NCBI RefSeq assembly: GCF_014656095.1
Contig: NZ_BNBT01000068.1
Coordinates: forward strand, 1-40,479
Reading direction: 5' to 3'
From: Streptomyces longispororuber
GTDB taxonomy: Bacteria; Actinomycetota; Actinomycetes; Streptomycetales; Streptomycetaceae
DNA: 40,479 bases
The notes beneath the pieces are model-generated. The model ran no database searches and had not been told where the DNA came from. It was given only the letters and a program-made list of their open reading frames with translations. The position numbers and the translations under genes were made by a program. Below are positions 31,158 to 38,486 of the stretch, in pieces; positions within the stretch are counted from its first letter, which is position 1; every line of letters starts with the position of its first letter.

Positions 31158-32435
31158 TCAGCGGGCCCCGGGCACGGAGAAGGAGCGGGCGCTGGGGACC
31201 AGGGCCGCCGCCGCGGGGGCCGTGAAGCACAGGGCCGCGCAGACGGCCAGGACGGGGCCCGGGCCGAAGTGGTCGATGGCCGGGGCGATCAGCGCCAGCC
31301 CGGCGGGCGCGAGGCCGTACGACAGCATGAAGTCGAGGGAGGACACCCGTGCCAGCTTGTCCGGCGCGACCTCGCGCTGCGTGGCGGTGAACCAGGGCAC
31401 GTTGAACAGTTCGATGCCCACCCCGGCCACGGCGTACGCGGCCACGACGACCACCCAGTGCACCGGCAGCACCAGGCTGAGCGGCGCGAAGCCGTAGAGG
31501 GCGAGGCCCGCGAGGGCGGCCCGGCCCTGGGCGCGCGGCCGCCAGCGGGCGACGACCAGGGCGCCGCCGAGGGCACCGAGCGTGTACGCGGTCATCGCGG
31601 CGGCCAGCACCACCTCGGTGTCGTACTTGTCGCGGCTGACGAGCGGCAGGGCGACGCCGGTGGCCGAGTAGCCGGTGGCGATGACGGTGGTGAGGGCGCC
31701 GAGCCCGGCGAGGAACCACGGGTGCCGCCGCGCCTCGCGCAGGCCCTCGGCGAACTCCGCGGCGAAGGAGGGGCGCGCCCCGGGCTCCGCCGCCCCGGGG
31801 CGGGTGCCCGCGCCGGGCCCGGGCACCAGCGCCGCCGCCAGCCACAGCAGGCCGATGCCGAGCAGCAGCGCCCAGGTGTCGAGGACGACGGCGAGCAGCG
31901 CGGTGAGGGAGGGTCCGGCGAGGGTGGTGGCCCGGACGGAGAGGGTCATCGCGGCGTTGGCGGCCTGGCGCCGCTCCTCGTCGACGACTTCGGCGGTCAG
32001 GGCCTGGAAGGCGGGGCGGCACGCGCCCTGCCCGGCGCCCGCGACCGCGGCCGCGGCGAGCGCGAGCGGCAGGGAGCGGCCGAGCCCGGCCGCGAGGAGG
32101 GGTGTGGCGGCCGCGGCGGCGAGGCCCGCCCAGAGCACGACGCCGCGGCGCGAGTACCGGTCGGCGAGGACGCCGCCGACGGCGACCGCGACGAGGAAGC
32201 CCGCGGTGCGGGCGGCGAGCAGCAGGCCGAGGGTGCCCGCGCCTATGGTGCGGTCGAGGACGGCGAGCCCGAGCACGAAGGGCAGTGCCCAGGTCGCGAG
32301 CCCGGACGCGGTGGTGCCCGTCCAGAGCCGCAGGAAGGCGGGGTCCCGCAGGACGCCGCGCCGGGCGGTGCCCGCCCGCGGTTCCCCTCCGGCTCCCTCG
32401 GCGTGCTCGGCCGTGTGTGTGGGCGTGGTCGCCAC
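31158..32435 (-). CDS. EntS-like MFS exporter
   Basis: 425 residues from GTG 32435, with GAGGAG 8 bases upstream; the frame is open to 32612, but this start has the ribosome site. A 12-helix MFS protein: RDPAFLRLWTGTTASGLATWALPF, the cytoplasmic-loop motif GGVLADRYSRRGV, ACRPAFQALTAEVVDEERRQAANA, and the second-half repeat EVAPDKLARVSSLDFM. These are typical of the EntS/MFS_3 exporters that pump siderophores out. It is divergent from a metal-chelate uptake and biosynthesis operon, with a Zur/Fur-like palindrome in the shared region, so exporting the product of that operon is a reasonable inference. Other small-molecule export is possible. Confidence 0.85.
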   Translation of the reverse strand: MATTPTHTAEHAEGAGGEPRAGTARRGVLRDPAFLRLWTGTTASGLATWALPFVLGLAVLDRTIGAGTLGLLLAARTAGFLVAVAVGGVLADRYSRRGVVLWAGLAAAAATPLLAAGLGRSLPLALAAAAVAGAGQGACRPAFQALTAEVVDEERRQAANAAMTLSVRATTLAGPSLTALLAVVLDTWALLLGIGLLWLAAALVPGPGAGTRPGAAEPGARPSFAAEFAEGLREARRHPWFLAGLGALTTVIATGYSATGVALPLVSRDKYDTEVVLAAAMTAYTLGALGGALVVARWRPRAQGRAALAGLALYGFAPLSLVLPVHWVVVVAAYAVAGVGIELFNVPWFTATQREVAPDKLARVSSLDFMLSYGLAPAGLALIAPAIDHFGPGPVLAVCAALCFTAPAAAALVPSARSFSVPGAR

Positions 32436-32624
32436 GTGACGTACTCCTCTGCTGTCGCCCGCGCGGGGTCGCGCGGGTCCCGGACGGTGCCGTCCGCGCG
32501 GGGTCGCGCGGATCTCGAAATCGTTATGCGGGGGTGCGGTGGCCTCCAAGTGCCGCCGCACATCGGGGACTTGACCGGTGCCGGGCGACGGTCGCCGTCC
32601 GGCCGCGGCCACCCCCGCGAGCGT

Positions 32625-32645
32625 TAATGAAAATGATTGCCATTA
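32625..32645. promoter_or_regulatory. Zur/Fur-family-like operator
   Basis: A 21-base imperfect palindrome: TAATGAAAAT (32625-32634), central G (32635), ATTGCCATTA (32636-32645), with 8 of 10 positions paired. The inner part TGAAAATGATT resembles the 7-1-7 boxes recognised by Zur in actinomycetes; it does not match the TTAGGTTAGG-type iron box of DmdR/IdeR. It is an AT-rich island in GC-rich DNA, ends 39 bases before the receptor gene and abuts its -10. Confidence 0.6.
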
Positions 32646-32649
32646 CAGT
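32644..32649 (+). promoter_or_regulatory. Candidate -10 of the metallophore-uptake operon
   Basis: TACAGT at 32644-32649 fits TANNNT and overlaps the end of the palindrome; start of transcription would be near 32656. A convincing -35 is not visible because the palindrome occupies that region. Confidence 0.4.
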
Positions 32650-32684
32650 ACCCTTGTCGCGTCCCACCCACGACCGGAGGTCCC

Positions 32685-33707
32685 ATGCGCCACCCCGCCC
32701 GCCTCGGCATAGCCGCCCTGGCCCTCTCCCTCACGGCCGTCGGCTGTTCGTCCGGCGACGGCGGCACGTCGGACGGCGCGGCGGCCGCCGCCCGCACGAC
32801 GACCGTCACGAGCTGCGGCAAGAAGCTGAGCTTCGAGAAGCCGCCGCAGCGGGCCGTGGCTCTCGACCAGTCGTCCACGGAGGTGCTGCTGGCGCTCGGC
32901 CTGGAGAAGCGCATGGCCGGTACGTCCAACCTGAAGACGAAGATCGCGCCGGAGTACCGGGCCGCGTACGACAAGGTCGACGTGCTCAGCCCGAAGATCC
33001 TCACCGGGGAGCAACTGCGCGCCGCCACCCCCGACTTCACCCTCGGCGGCTTCACCGACTACTTCACCAAGGACCGCGTCGGCACCCGCGAGGAGCTGGC
33101 GGAGCTGGGACTGCCGTCGTTCGTGAGCGCCGTGGACTGCCCCAAGCAGAATGCGGCCGGGGGCGGGGCGAAGTCTCCCTTCGAGCTGCTCTTCCAGGAC
33201 TACACCGACCTCGGGCGGATCTTCGGCGTCGAGGAGCGCGCGCGGCAGCTCGTGAAGCGGCAGCGCGCCGTGCTCGCCGAGGCGGCGCGGACGAAGCCCG
33301 ACGTCAAGGGCGAGCCGAGCGTCGTGTGGGTGTACTCCGTGTACGGCGACACCCCTTATGTCGCGGGCAGGTCGGCGATCCCCAGCGAGATGAGCCGCCT
33401 CGTCGGCGCGCGCAACGCCTTCGACGACGTCGACGAGGACTGGCCGCAGGTCACCTGGGAGGAGGTGGCCAAGCGCAAGCCGGACTTCATCGTGGTCGGC
33501 GACCTGTCGGAGCGCGGCAAGCCGGGCGACAGCGCCGAGGACAAGCTGAAGGCGATCCGCGCCAACCCGGTCATGGCGAGGCTCCCCGCGGTGGAGGAGA
33601 AGCGGTTCGTCGAGATCCCCGGTACGGAGATGGACCCGTCGGTCCGGGCCTCCAAGGCGCTGCCGCGGCTGGTGGCGGGGATGAAGGACCTCGGGTATGT
33701 CCGCTAG
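32685..33707 (+). CDS. Class III (FecB/BtuF-type) metal-chelate-binding lipoprotein
   Basis: 340 residues; GGAGG 5 bases before the ATG. A lipoprotein signal peptide ends in the lipobox TAVGC (C21), so the mature protein is anchored outside the membrane. The two-lobed class III solute-binding fold is indicated by PPQRAVALDQSSTEVLLALGLEKRMAGTS and the late KPDFIVVGDLS. Such receptors capture siderophores, cobalamin or haem for a FecCD-type importer. The residues AFDDVDEDWPQVTWEEVAKRKPD are the usual C-terminal lobe signature. First gene of a seven-gene operon behind the Zur-like box; the permease start overlaps its end by 11 bases. Confidence 0.92.
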   Translation: MRHPARLGIAALALSLTAVGCSSGDGGTSDGAAAAARTTTVTSCGKKLSFEKPPQRAVALDQSSTEVLLALGLEKRMAGTSNLKTKIAPEYRAAYDKVDVLSPKILTGEQLRAATPDFTLGGFTDYFTKDRVGTREELAELGLPSFVSAVDCPKQNAAGGGAKSPFELLFQDYTDLGRIFGVEERARQLVKRQRAVLAEAARTKPDVKGEPSVVWVYSVYGDTPYVAGRSAIPSEMSRLVGARNAFDDVDEDWPQVTWEEVAKRKPDFIVVGDLSERGKPGDSAEDKLKAIRANPVMARLPAVEEKRFVEIPGTEMDPSVRASKALPRLVAGMKDLGYVR

Positions 33708-34917
33708 CCCGGACGTGCCGGGCGCCGTCGGCGTCCCCGCCGGAGCCCCGGCGCCCGGCTCCGCGCCCGCCTCCGGGCGGCCGGGCGGACACCTCGTACC
33801 GGACCTGCTCCACCCGTCGGCGCGCGACCCGCGGATCGCGAACACCGCAGCCGCCGCGACCGCCGCGACCGCCCCCGGACCCGGTCCCGTACGGGCCGCC
33901 GTGCGCGGGGCCGGGGCCCGGGCCGGGATCTTCCTGCTCGCCGCCCTCGTCCTCGTCGCGTCCGCCGCCGCCTCCGTGCGCATCGGCACCACCGACGTCC
34001 CGTACGGCGACGTCGGGCGCAGCGTGGGCTTCCACCTGGGCCTGGGCACCGAGGCGCTGCCGCCGCTCGTGGACTCGCTGATCTGGGAGCTGCGGGTGCC
34101 GCGCGTGCTGATGGCGGCGCTGGTCGGCGCCGGGCTCGCGGTGTGCGGCGCGGCGCTCCAGGCCGTCACGCGCAACGCCCTCGCCGACCCCTACCTCCTC
34201 GGCATCTCCTCGGGCGCCTCGACCGGCGCCGTCACCGTGGTGGTGCTCGGCGTCGGGGCGGCGTCGCTCGGGGTGACCGGGGGCGCGTTCGTGGGCGCGC
34301 TGGTGTCGTTCGCGCTGCTGATGCTGCTGCTGCGGCGCGGCGGGCTCGACTCGGTGCGGATCGTGCTGACCGGCGTCGTGGTGGCGCAGCTCTTCACGGC
34401 GCTCACCTCGCTCGTCCTGATGGCGTCCGGCGACGCGGAGATGGTCCGGGCGATCACGCAGTGGCTGCTCGGCTCGATGGCCCCGGCGCGCTGGGACGCG
34501 GTGGCGGTGACGGCGGCCGTGACCGCGGCGGGCCTGCTCGTCCTGTGGCTCAACTCGGCGGCCCTGGACGCCTTCTCGTTCGGCTCCGACACCGCCTCGT
34601 CGCTCGGCGTCGACGTGCGCGTGACGCGCTGGGTACTGCTCGTGGTGACGTCCCTGATGACGTCGGTGGCCGTGGCGTCCGTGGGCGCGATCGGGTTCGT
34701 CGGGCTGATCGTGCCGCACGGCGTACGGTTCCTCGTCGGGCCCGGGCACCGGGTGCTGCTGCCGCTGTCGGCGCTGGTGGGCGCGGTGTTCCTGGTGTGG
34801 ACGGACGCGCTCGCGCGGGTCGCGTTCAGCCCGCAGGAGGTGCCCGTCGGCGTGTTCACGGCGCTGCTCGGCGTGCCGCTGTTCCTGCTGGTGCTGCGCA
34901 GGCGGGGGGAGCTGTGA
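33697..34917 (+). CDS. FecCD-family ABC transporter permease
   Basis: 406 residues. The membrane part begins around residue 75 (AGIFLLAALVLVASAAAS), with some ten helices and FecCD/BtuC landmarks: LRVPRVLMAALVGAGLAVCG, QAVTRNALADPYLLGISSGA, GSMAPARWDAV, IGFVGLIVPHGVRFLVGP and the final EVPVGVFTALLGVPLFL. The N-terminal 70 residues are an unusual Pro/Ala-rich cytoplasmic extension. It forms a homodimeric channel with the downstream ATPase and takes the ligand delivered by the upstream lipoprotein. The start overlaps the receptor gene by 11 bases and the end overlaps the ATPase start by 4 (GTGA). Confidence 0.93.
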   Translation: MSASPDVPGAVGVPAGAPAPGSAPASGRPGGHLVPDLLHPSARDPRIANTAAAATAATAPGPGPVRAAVRGAGARAGIFLLAALVLVASAAASVRIGTTDVPYGDVGRSVGFHLGLGTEALPPLVDSLIWELRVPRVLMAALVGAGLAVCGAALQAVTRNALADPYLLGISSGASTGAVTVVVLGVGAASLGVTGGAFVGALVSFALLMLLLRRGGLDSVRIVLTGVVVAQLFTALTSLVLMASGDAEMVRAITQWLLGSMAPARWDAVAVTAAVTAAGLLVLWLNSAALDAFSFGSDTASSLGVDVRVTRWVLLVVTSLMTSVAVASVGAIGFVGLIVPHGVRFLVGPGHRVLLPLSALVGAVFLVWTDALARVAFSPQEVPVGVFTALLGVPLFLLVLRRRGEL

Positions 34918-35747
34918 GGATCATCGCCGAGCACCTGAGCTGGGAGGTCGCGGGCAGGGCGGTCGTCGACGACGTGTCCCTGGACGTGGCGCCCGGCGAG
35001 ACCGTCGGCCTGATCGGGCCCAACGGCTCCGGGAAGTCCTCCCTGCTGCGGTGCCTCGCCGGACTGCGCACCCCCGCCGCGGGCACCGTACGGTACGACG
35101 GGGAGCCGATCCGCGGCTGGAGCGCGCGGCGGGTCGCCCGGCGCGTGGCCTTCGTGGAGCAGGTCGCCGACACCGACGGGGACCTGCGGGTCGTGGACGT
35201 GGTGGGCCTCGGCCGCACCCCGTTCGGCGACCGGTGGCGCGGGCCCGGCGCCCACGACCGGGCCGTCGTCGACGCCGCCCTGGCCCGGCTCGGGCTGACC
35301 GCGCTGCGCGACCGCGCCTGGAAGGCCCTGTCGGGCGGGGAGCGCCAGCGCGCCCACATCGCCCGCGCGCTCGCCCAGCAGCCGTACGCGATCCTGCTCG
35401 ACGAACCCACCAACCACCTCGACGTGAAGCACCAGTTGGAGCTGCTCGCCCTGCTCGCGGGCACCGACCAGACGGTCCTGGTCGCGCTGCACGACCTGTC
35501 GCTGGCCGCCCGCCACTGCGACCGGCTGCTCCTGCTGCACGGCGGGCGCCTCGTCGCCGCCGGGCCGCCGAAGGACGTCCTGACGCCGGAGCTGCTCGCG
35601 CAGGTCTTCGAGGTGGACGCGGAGACCGGCCCGGACGCCCTCGGCCACCTCGCGGTCAGCTACCGCGGGCCGCTCACCCCCCGCTCCCCCGCCACCGACC
35701 CCTCCCCGCCTCCCTCCACAACCCCCTCTACGAACAAGGACTGTTGA
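34914..35747 (+). CDS. FecE/BtuD-type ABC transporter ATPase
   Basis: 277 residues from GTG 34914. Walker A is GPNGSGKSS (35-43), the Q-loop is in FVEQVADTDG, the signature LSGGERQRAHIARAL (139-153), Walker B ILLDEPTNHLD (160-170) and the switch His in LVALHDLSLAARH. This is the ATP-hydrolysing subunit of a class III importer for metal chelates or corrinoids. The last 30 residues are a Pro/Ser/Thr-rich tail. The stop codon shares one base with the next gene's ATG (TGATG), indicating coupling of uptake and biosynthetic genes in one operon. Confidence 0.94.
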   Translation: MRIIAEHLSWEVAGRAVVDDVSLDVAPGETVGLIGPNGSGKSSLLRCLAGLRTPAAGTVRYDGEPIRGWSARRVARRVAFVEQVADTDGDLRVVDVVGLGRTPFGDRWRGPGAHDRAVVDAALARLGLTALRDRAWKALSGGERQRAHIARALAQQPYAILLDEPTNHLDVKHQLELLALLAGTDQTVLVALHDLSLAARHCDRLLLLHGGRLVAAGPPKDVLTPELLAQVFEVDAETGPDALGHLAVSYRGPLTPRSPATDPSPPPSTTPSTNKDC

Positions 35748-36484
35748 TGGACACCACGGCCACCGGCCCCGATCTGGTGCGGCAGTTGCCGCCGCCGCTG
35801 CCCGCCGAGCGGATCGTCGCGCTCAACCAGCCCAGGCAGGACCTGCACACCACCCGCGCCTACGAGTGGAACGGCTGGACCTTCGACGTGCCGCCGGGCG
35901 TCTTCCTGCCCGGCTGGACCAGCCGGATGGTCCACGAGCGGATCCTCGACGGCCGCATCGAGACCCGCGGCCGCCGCTACGGCGCGATGGGGGCCGGGCT
36001 CGGCGTCGAGGCCGTCGCCGCCGGGGTGCGCGGGGCCCGCGAGATCTACGCGATGGACGTGCACGCCACGAGCGTCGCCACCGCCGCCCGGCACTACGCC
36101 CGCCTGGTCGGCCCCCGGGACGGCACCGCCTTCCTGCCCGCCGCGGGCGACCTCTTCGACGGGGTGCCGCCCGGCACCCGCCTCGACGTCGTCACCTTCA
36201 ACCCGCCCGCCGTCAGCCAGGCCGTGAGCGACGACCCCGACGTCGTCCGCAACACCTGCGTCGGCGCGTCGCTGCTCGCCCGCTTCTTCGCGCAGCTCGC
36301 CGAGCGGGAGCTGCTGGCCCCCGACGGCGAGGTGTACGTCATCGCGTCCAACACGGCCGACCTGCGCACGATCGTCCAGGACGCCCAGGACCGGGGCTTC
36401 ACCCCGCGCGTCGACCACGTCCGCGACTGGCGCGACGGCGTCCTCACCTTCCTTTTCGCCTTCACCCACGGGAGCCGGGCATGA
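35747..36484 (+). CDS. HemK-like SAM-dependent methyltransferase
   Basis: 245 residues. It resembles the class I methyltransferases related to release-factor glutamine methyltransferase: GWTFDVPPGVFLPGWTSRM before the core, a glycine-rich motif I variant YGAMGAGLGVEAVAA (78-92), the acidic post-I IYAMDVHATSVATA, and the catalytic-loop motif FNPPA (151-155) in place of NPPY. NPP motifs are typical of transfer to nitrogen atoms. Because it sits between ABC-transporter genes and a DUF364 gene it more likely modifies a small metabolite, possibly by N-methylation or aminocarboxypropyl transfer, than a translation factor. That is inference. Coupled to both neighbours (TGATG, ATGA). Confidence 0.82.
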   Translation: MDTTATGPDLVRQLPPPLPAERIVALNQPRQDLHTTRAYEWNGWTFDVPPGVFLPGWTSRMVHERILDGRIETRGRRYGAMGAGLGVEAVAAGVRGAREIYAMDVHATSVATAARHYARLVGPRDGTAFLPAAGDLFDGVPPGTRLDVVTFNPPAVSQAVSDDPDVVRNTCVGASLLARFFAQLAERELLAPDGEVYVIASNTADLRTIVQDAQDRGFTPRVDHVRDWRDGVLTFLFAFTHGSRA

Positions 36485-37335
36485 CGAGCACTTCGTACAC
36501 GACGGACACGGCGCGCCTCACCGGTGTCGACGCGCTCCTCGGCGCGGTACTGGCCGGTGACCTCGGCCCCGACCCCGCGGAGTTGACCGCCACCAGCGTG
36601 TTCTGGGCGCACCACGGCACCCGGCTGGCGGGCGGTGACGTCACCTACCTCAACCAGTACGTCCTCGTCCGCGTCGGCGGCGCCTTCGGCGGCTGCGCCT
36701 TCGAGGCGGGCGAACTGGACCCGGCCGTCTGCCGGGAGGCGTCGGGCAGCCCGCTCGCCGCGCTCCTCAAGGAGGCGCCGACCCCGCTGCGCACGGCCGC
36801 CCTCGACGCCTACCTGGCCGCCGTCCGCCCGCACCGCGAGACACCCGGCGCGGAGCCGGTGACGCTGCCCGCGGGGCCGCCCGAGGTGCGCGCGGTCGCC
36901 CGGGACGCGGCCGTCGCGGGCCTGCTCGACATCGAGCCGGGCGCCAAGGTCGCGCTGATCGGCGTCGTCAACCCGCTGGTCGCGGCGATCCGTGAGCGCG
37001 GCGGCGACCCGCTGCCCTGCGATTTCAACCTGCGGACGACGCAGTGGGGCGACCCGGTGAGCCGCGACATGCACGAGGTGCTCGACGCCGCCGACGCCGT
37101 CGTCGCCACCGGCATGACGCTCTCCAACGGCTCCTTCGACACGATCCTCGCCCGCTGCCGCGAGCGCGTCCCCCTGGTCGTGTACGCGCAGTCCGGCAGC
37201 GCCGTCGCGCGGGCCTTCCTGGGCGCGGGCGTGACCGCCCTGTCCGCGGAGCCGTTCCCGTTCTCGCAGTTCAGCGCGGAGCCGACGACCCTGTACCGGT
37301 ACCGGGCCGCGGCCGGCGGGAAGGGCGGGGCATGA
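36481..37335 (+). CDS. DUF4213/DUF364 (putative heavy-metal-chelation) protein
   Basis: 284 residues; ATGA overlaps on both sides. An N-terminal DUF4213-like domain (about 1-100; VFWAHHGTRLAGGDVTYLNQYVL) is followed by the Rossmann-like DUF364 domain. That domain has KVALIGVVNPLVAAIRERGG, DMHEVLDAADAVVATGMTLSNGSF, and a C-terminal end with VYAQSGSAVARAFLGAGVTA. Pfam labels DUF364 a putative heavy-metal-chelation domain from structural studies, and members often lie beside FecCD-type ABC transporters. The reaction is unknown. Context suggests it handles the metal or builds part of the chelator. Confidence 0.85.
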   Translation: MTSTSYTTDTARLTGVDALLGAVLAGDLGPDPAELTATSVFWAHHGTRLAGGDVTYLNQYVLVRVGGAFGGCAFEAGELDPAVCREASGSPLAALLKEAPTPLRTAALDAYLAAVRPHRETPGAEPVTLPAGPPEVRAVARDAAVAGLLDIEPGAKVALIGVVNPLVAAIRERGGDPLPCDFNLRTTQWGDPVSRDMHEVLDAADAVVATGMTLSNGSFDTILARCRERVPLVVYAQSGSAVARAFLGAGVTALSAEPFPFSQFSAEPTTLYRYRAAAGGKGGA

Positions 37336-38486
37336 CCGCCGCCCGCACCCGCCACGGGCCGCCCGGCCCGCCCCCGGGCGCCGCCTCCGCGGCGGCCGCC
37401 GCGCCGGAGGCCGCCGCGCCCGTCGGCACCGGCCACGCCACCTGCCACCACGGCGAGATCCTCCAGGGCGTGTTCCTGGACGAGCGGTGGCGGCGGCGCG
37501 CGGGCCTGGTGACGCTGCCGCTGGCCGGGCTCGGCACCCGCGCCCGGTTCGCCCGCCGCCCGGGCACCGACGAGGTCACGGTCGTGCCCGCCGACCGCAC
37601 CAAGGCCCTGCGCGCGGCCACGTACGCGCTCGCCGAGTGCGCGACCCGCCGCCAGGAGCCGCTGGACGGCGGCGAGCTCACCCTGGACGGCGACATCCCC
37701 GTCGGCCTCGGCATGGGCTCGTCCAGCAGCGACGTCATCGCGGCGGTGCGGGCCGTCGCCGACGCGTACGGCGTGCACCTGGCGCCGGAGGTGATCGCGC
37801 GGCTCGCGGTGCGCGCCGAACGCGCCTCGGACCCGCTGATGCTCGACGGCCGCCCGCTGCTCTTCGCCCAGCGCGAGGGCCGCGTCCTGGAGGAGCTGGG
37901 GGCCGCGCTGCCGCCCGCGCTCGTCGTCGGCGACGCGCGCGGCGGCGGCCGCCCGGTCGACACCCTGGCGCTGCCCGCGCCCGCGGACGACGCCTTCGAC
38001 GAGGCGGACGTCCCCGCGTACGAGCGGCTGCGCGCCCTGCTGCGCCGCGCCGTCGCGGCGGCCGACCCGGTGCTGCTCGGCCACGTCGCCACGGAGAGCG
38101 CCCGGCTGCGCCAACGCGTCCTGCCGCACGCCGAGTTCGCGGTGCTCACCGAGATCGCGGGCCGCGTCGGCGCGGTCGGCGTCCAGGTCGCGCACAGCGG
38201 CAACGTGGCCGGGCTGCTCTTCGACCCGGCGGCACCGGACCCGCGCGGCCGGGTGCGCGACTGCGCCCGGGCCCTGCGGGCGGCCGGCATCCCCACCACG
38301 TACACCTTCCCCACCCGCCCCTCCCCCGGCGCCCTGGCCGCGCCGCGGTCCCCCGGCGCGGCCACCGCCCCCGGCACCCCTTCACCCACCAGCGAGGAGC
38401 CCCCGCATGGACGAGCACATCGCGGAAGCGATCGGCCGCCCCGACCTGATACGTGTCGACGACGGACTCATCTGCCTGCGCTTTGA
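37332..38486 (+). CDS. GHMP-family small-molecule kinase (PduX-like)
   Basis: 384 residues. After an Ala/Pro-rich start (1-30) comes GTGHATCHHGEILQGVFL (32-49), the counterpart of the substrate/nucleotide-end motif of L-threonine kinase PduX, then the GHMP ATP-binding loop PVGLGMGSSSSD (123-134). A C-terminal GVQVAHSGNVAGLLFDP follows. PduX phosphorylates the hydroxyl of L-threonine. Here a hydroxy-amino acid such as serine or threonine would give an O-phospho substrate for the next gene's PLP enzyme, comparable to the SbnI/SbnA pair in staphyloferrin B synthesis. The stop codon lies 80 bases inside the next gene, an unusually long overlap; the last 27 or so residues read as out-of-frame-like sequence. 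Confidence 0.83.
   Translation: MTAARTRHGPPGPPPGAASAAAAAPEAAAPVGTGHATCHHGEILQGVFLDERWRRRAGLVTLPLAGLGTRARFARRPGTDEVTVVPADRTKALRAATYALAECATRRQEPLDGGELTLDGDIPVGLGMGSSSSDVIAAVRAVADAYGVHLAPEVIARLAVRAERASDPLMLDGRPLLFAQREGRVLEELGAALPPALVVGDARGGGRPVDTLALPAPADDAFDEADVPAYERLRALLRRAVAAADPVLLGHVATESARLRQRVLPHAEFAVLTEIAGRVGAVGVQVAHSGNVAGLLFDPAAPDPRGRVRDCARALRAAGIPTTYTFPTRPSPGALAAPRSPGAATAPGTPSPTSEEPPHGRAHRGSDRPPRPDTCRRRTHLPAL

Noticed and set aside
32436..32684. Cobalamin riboswitch in front of the BtuF/FecB-like receptor
   Set aside because: No B12-box-like element is visible and the probable start lies only about 30 bases before the ATG, too short for the element. The PLP enzyme is fold type II, not a CobD-type enzyme.
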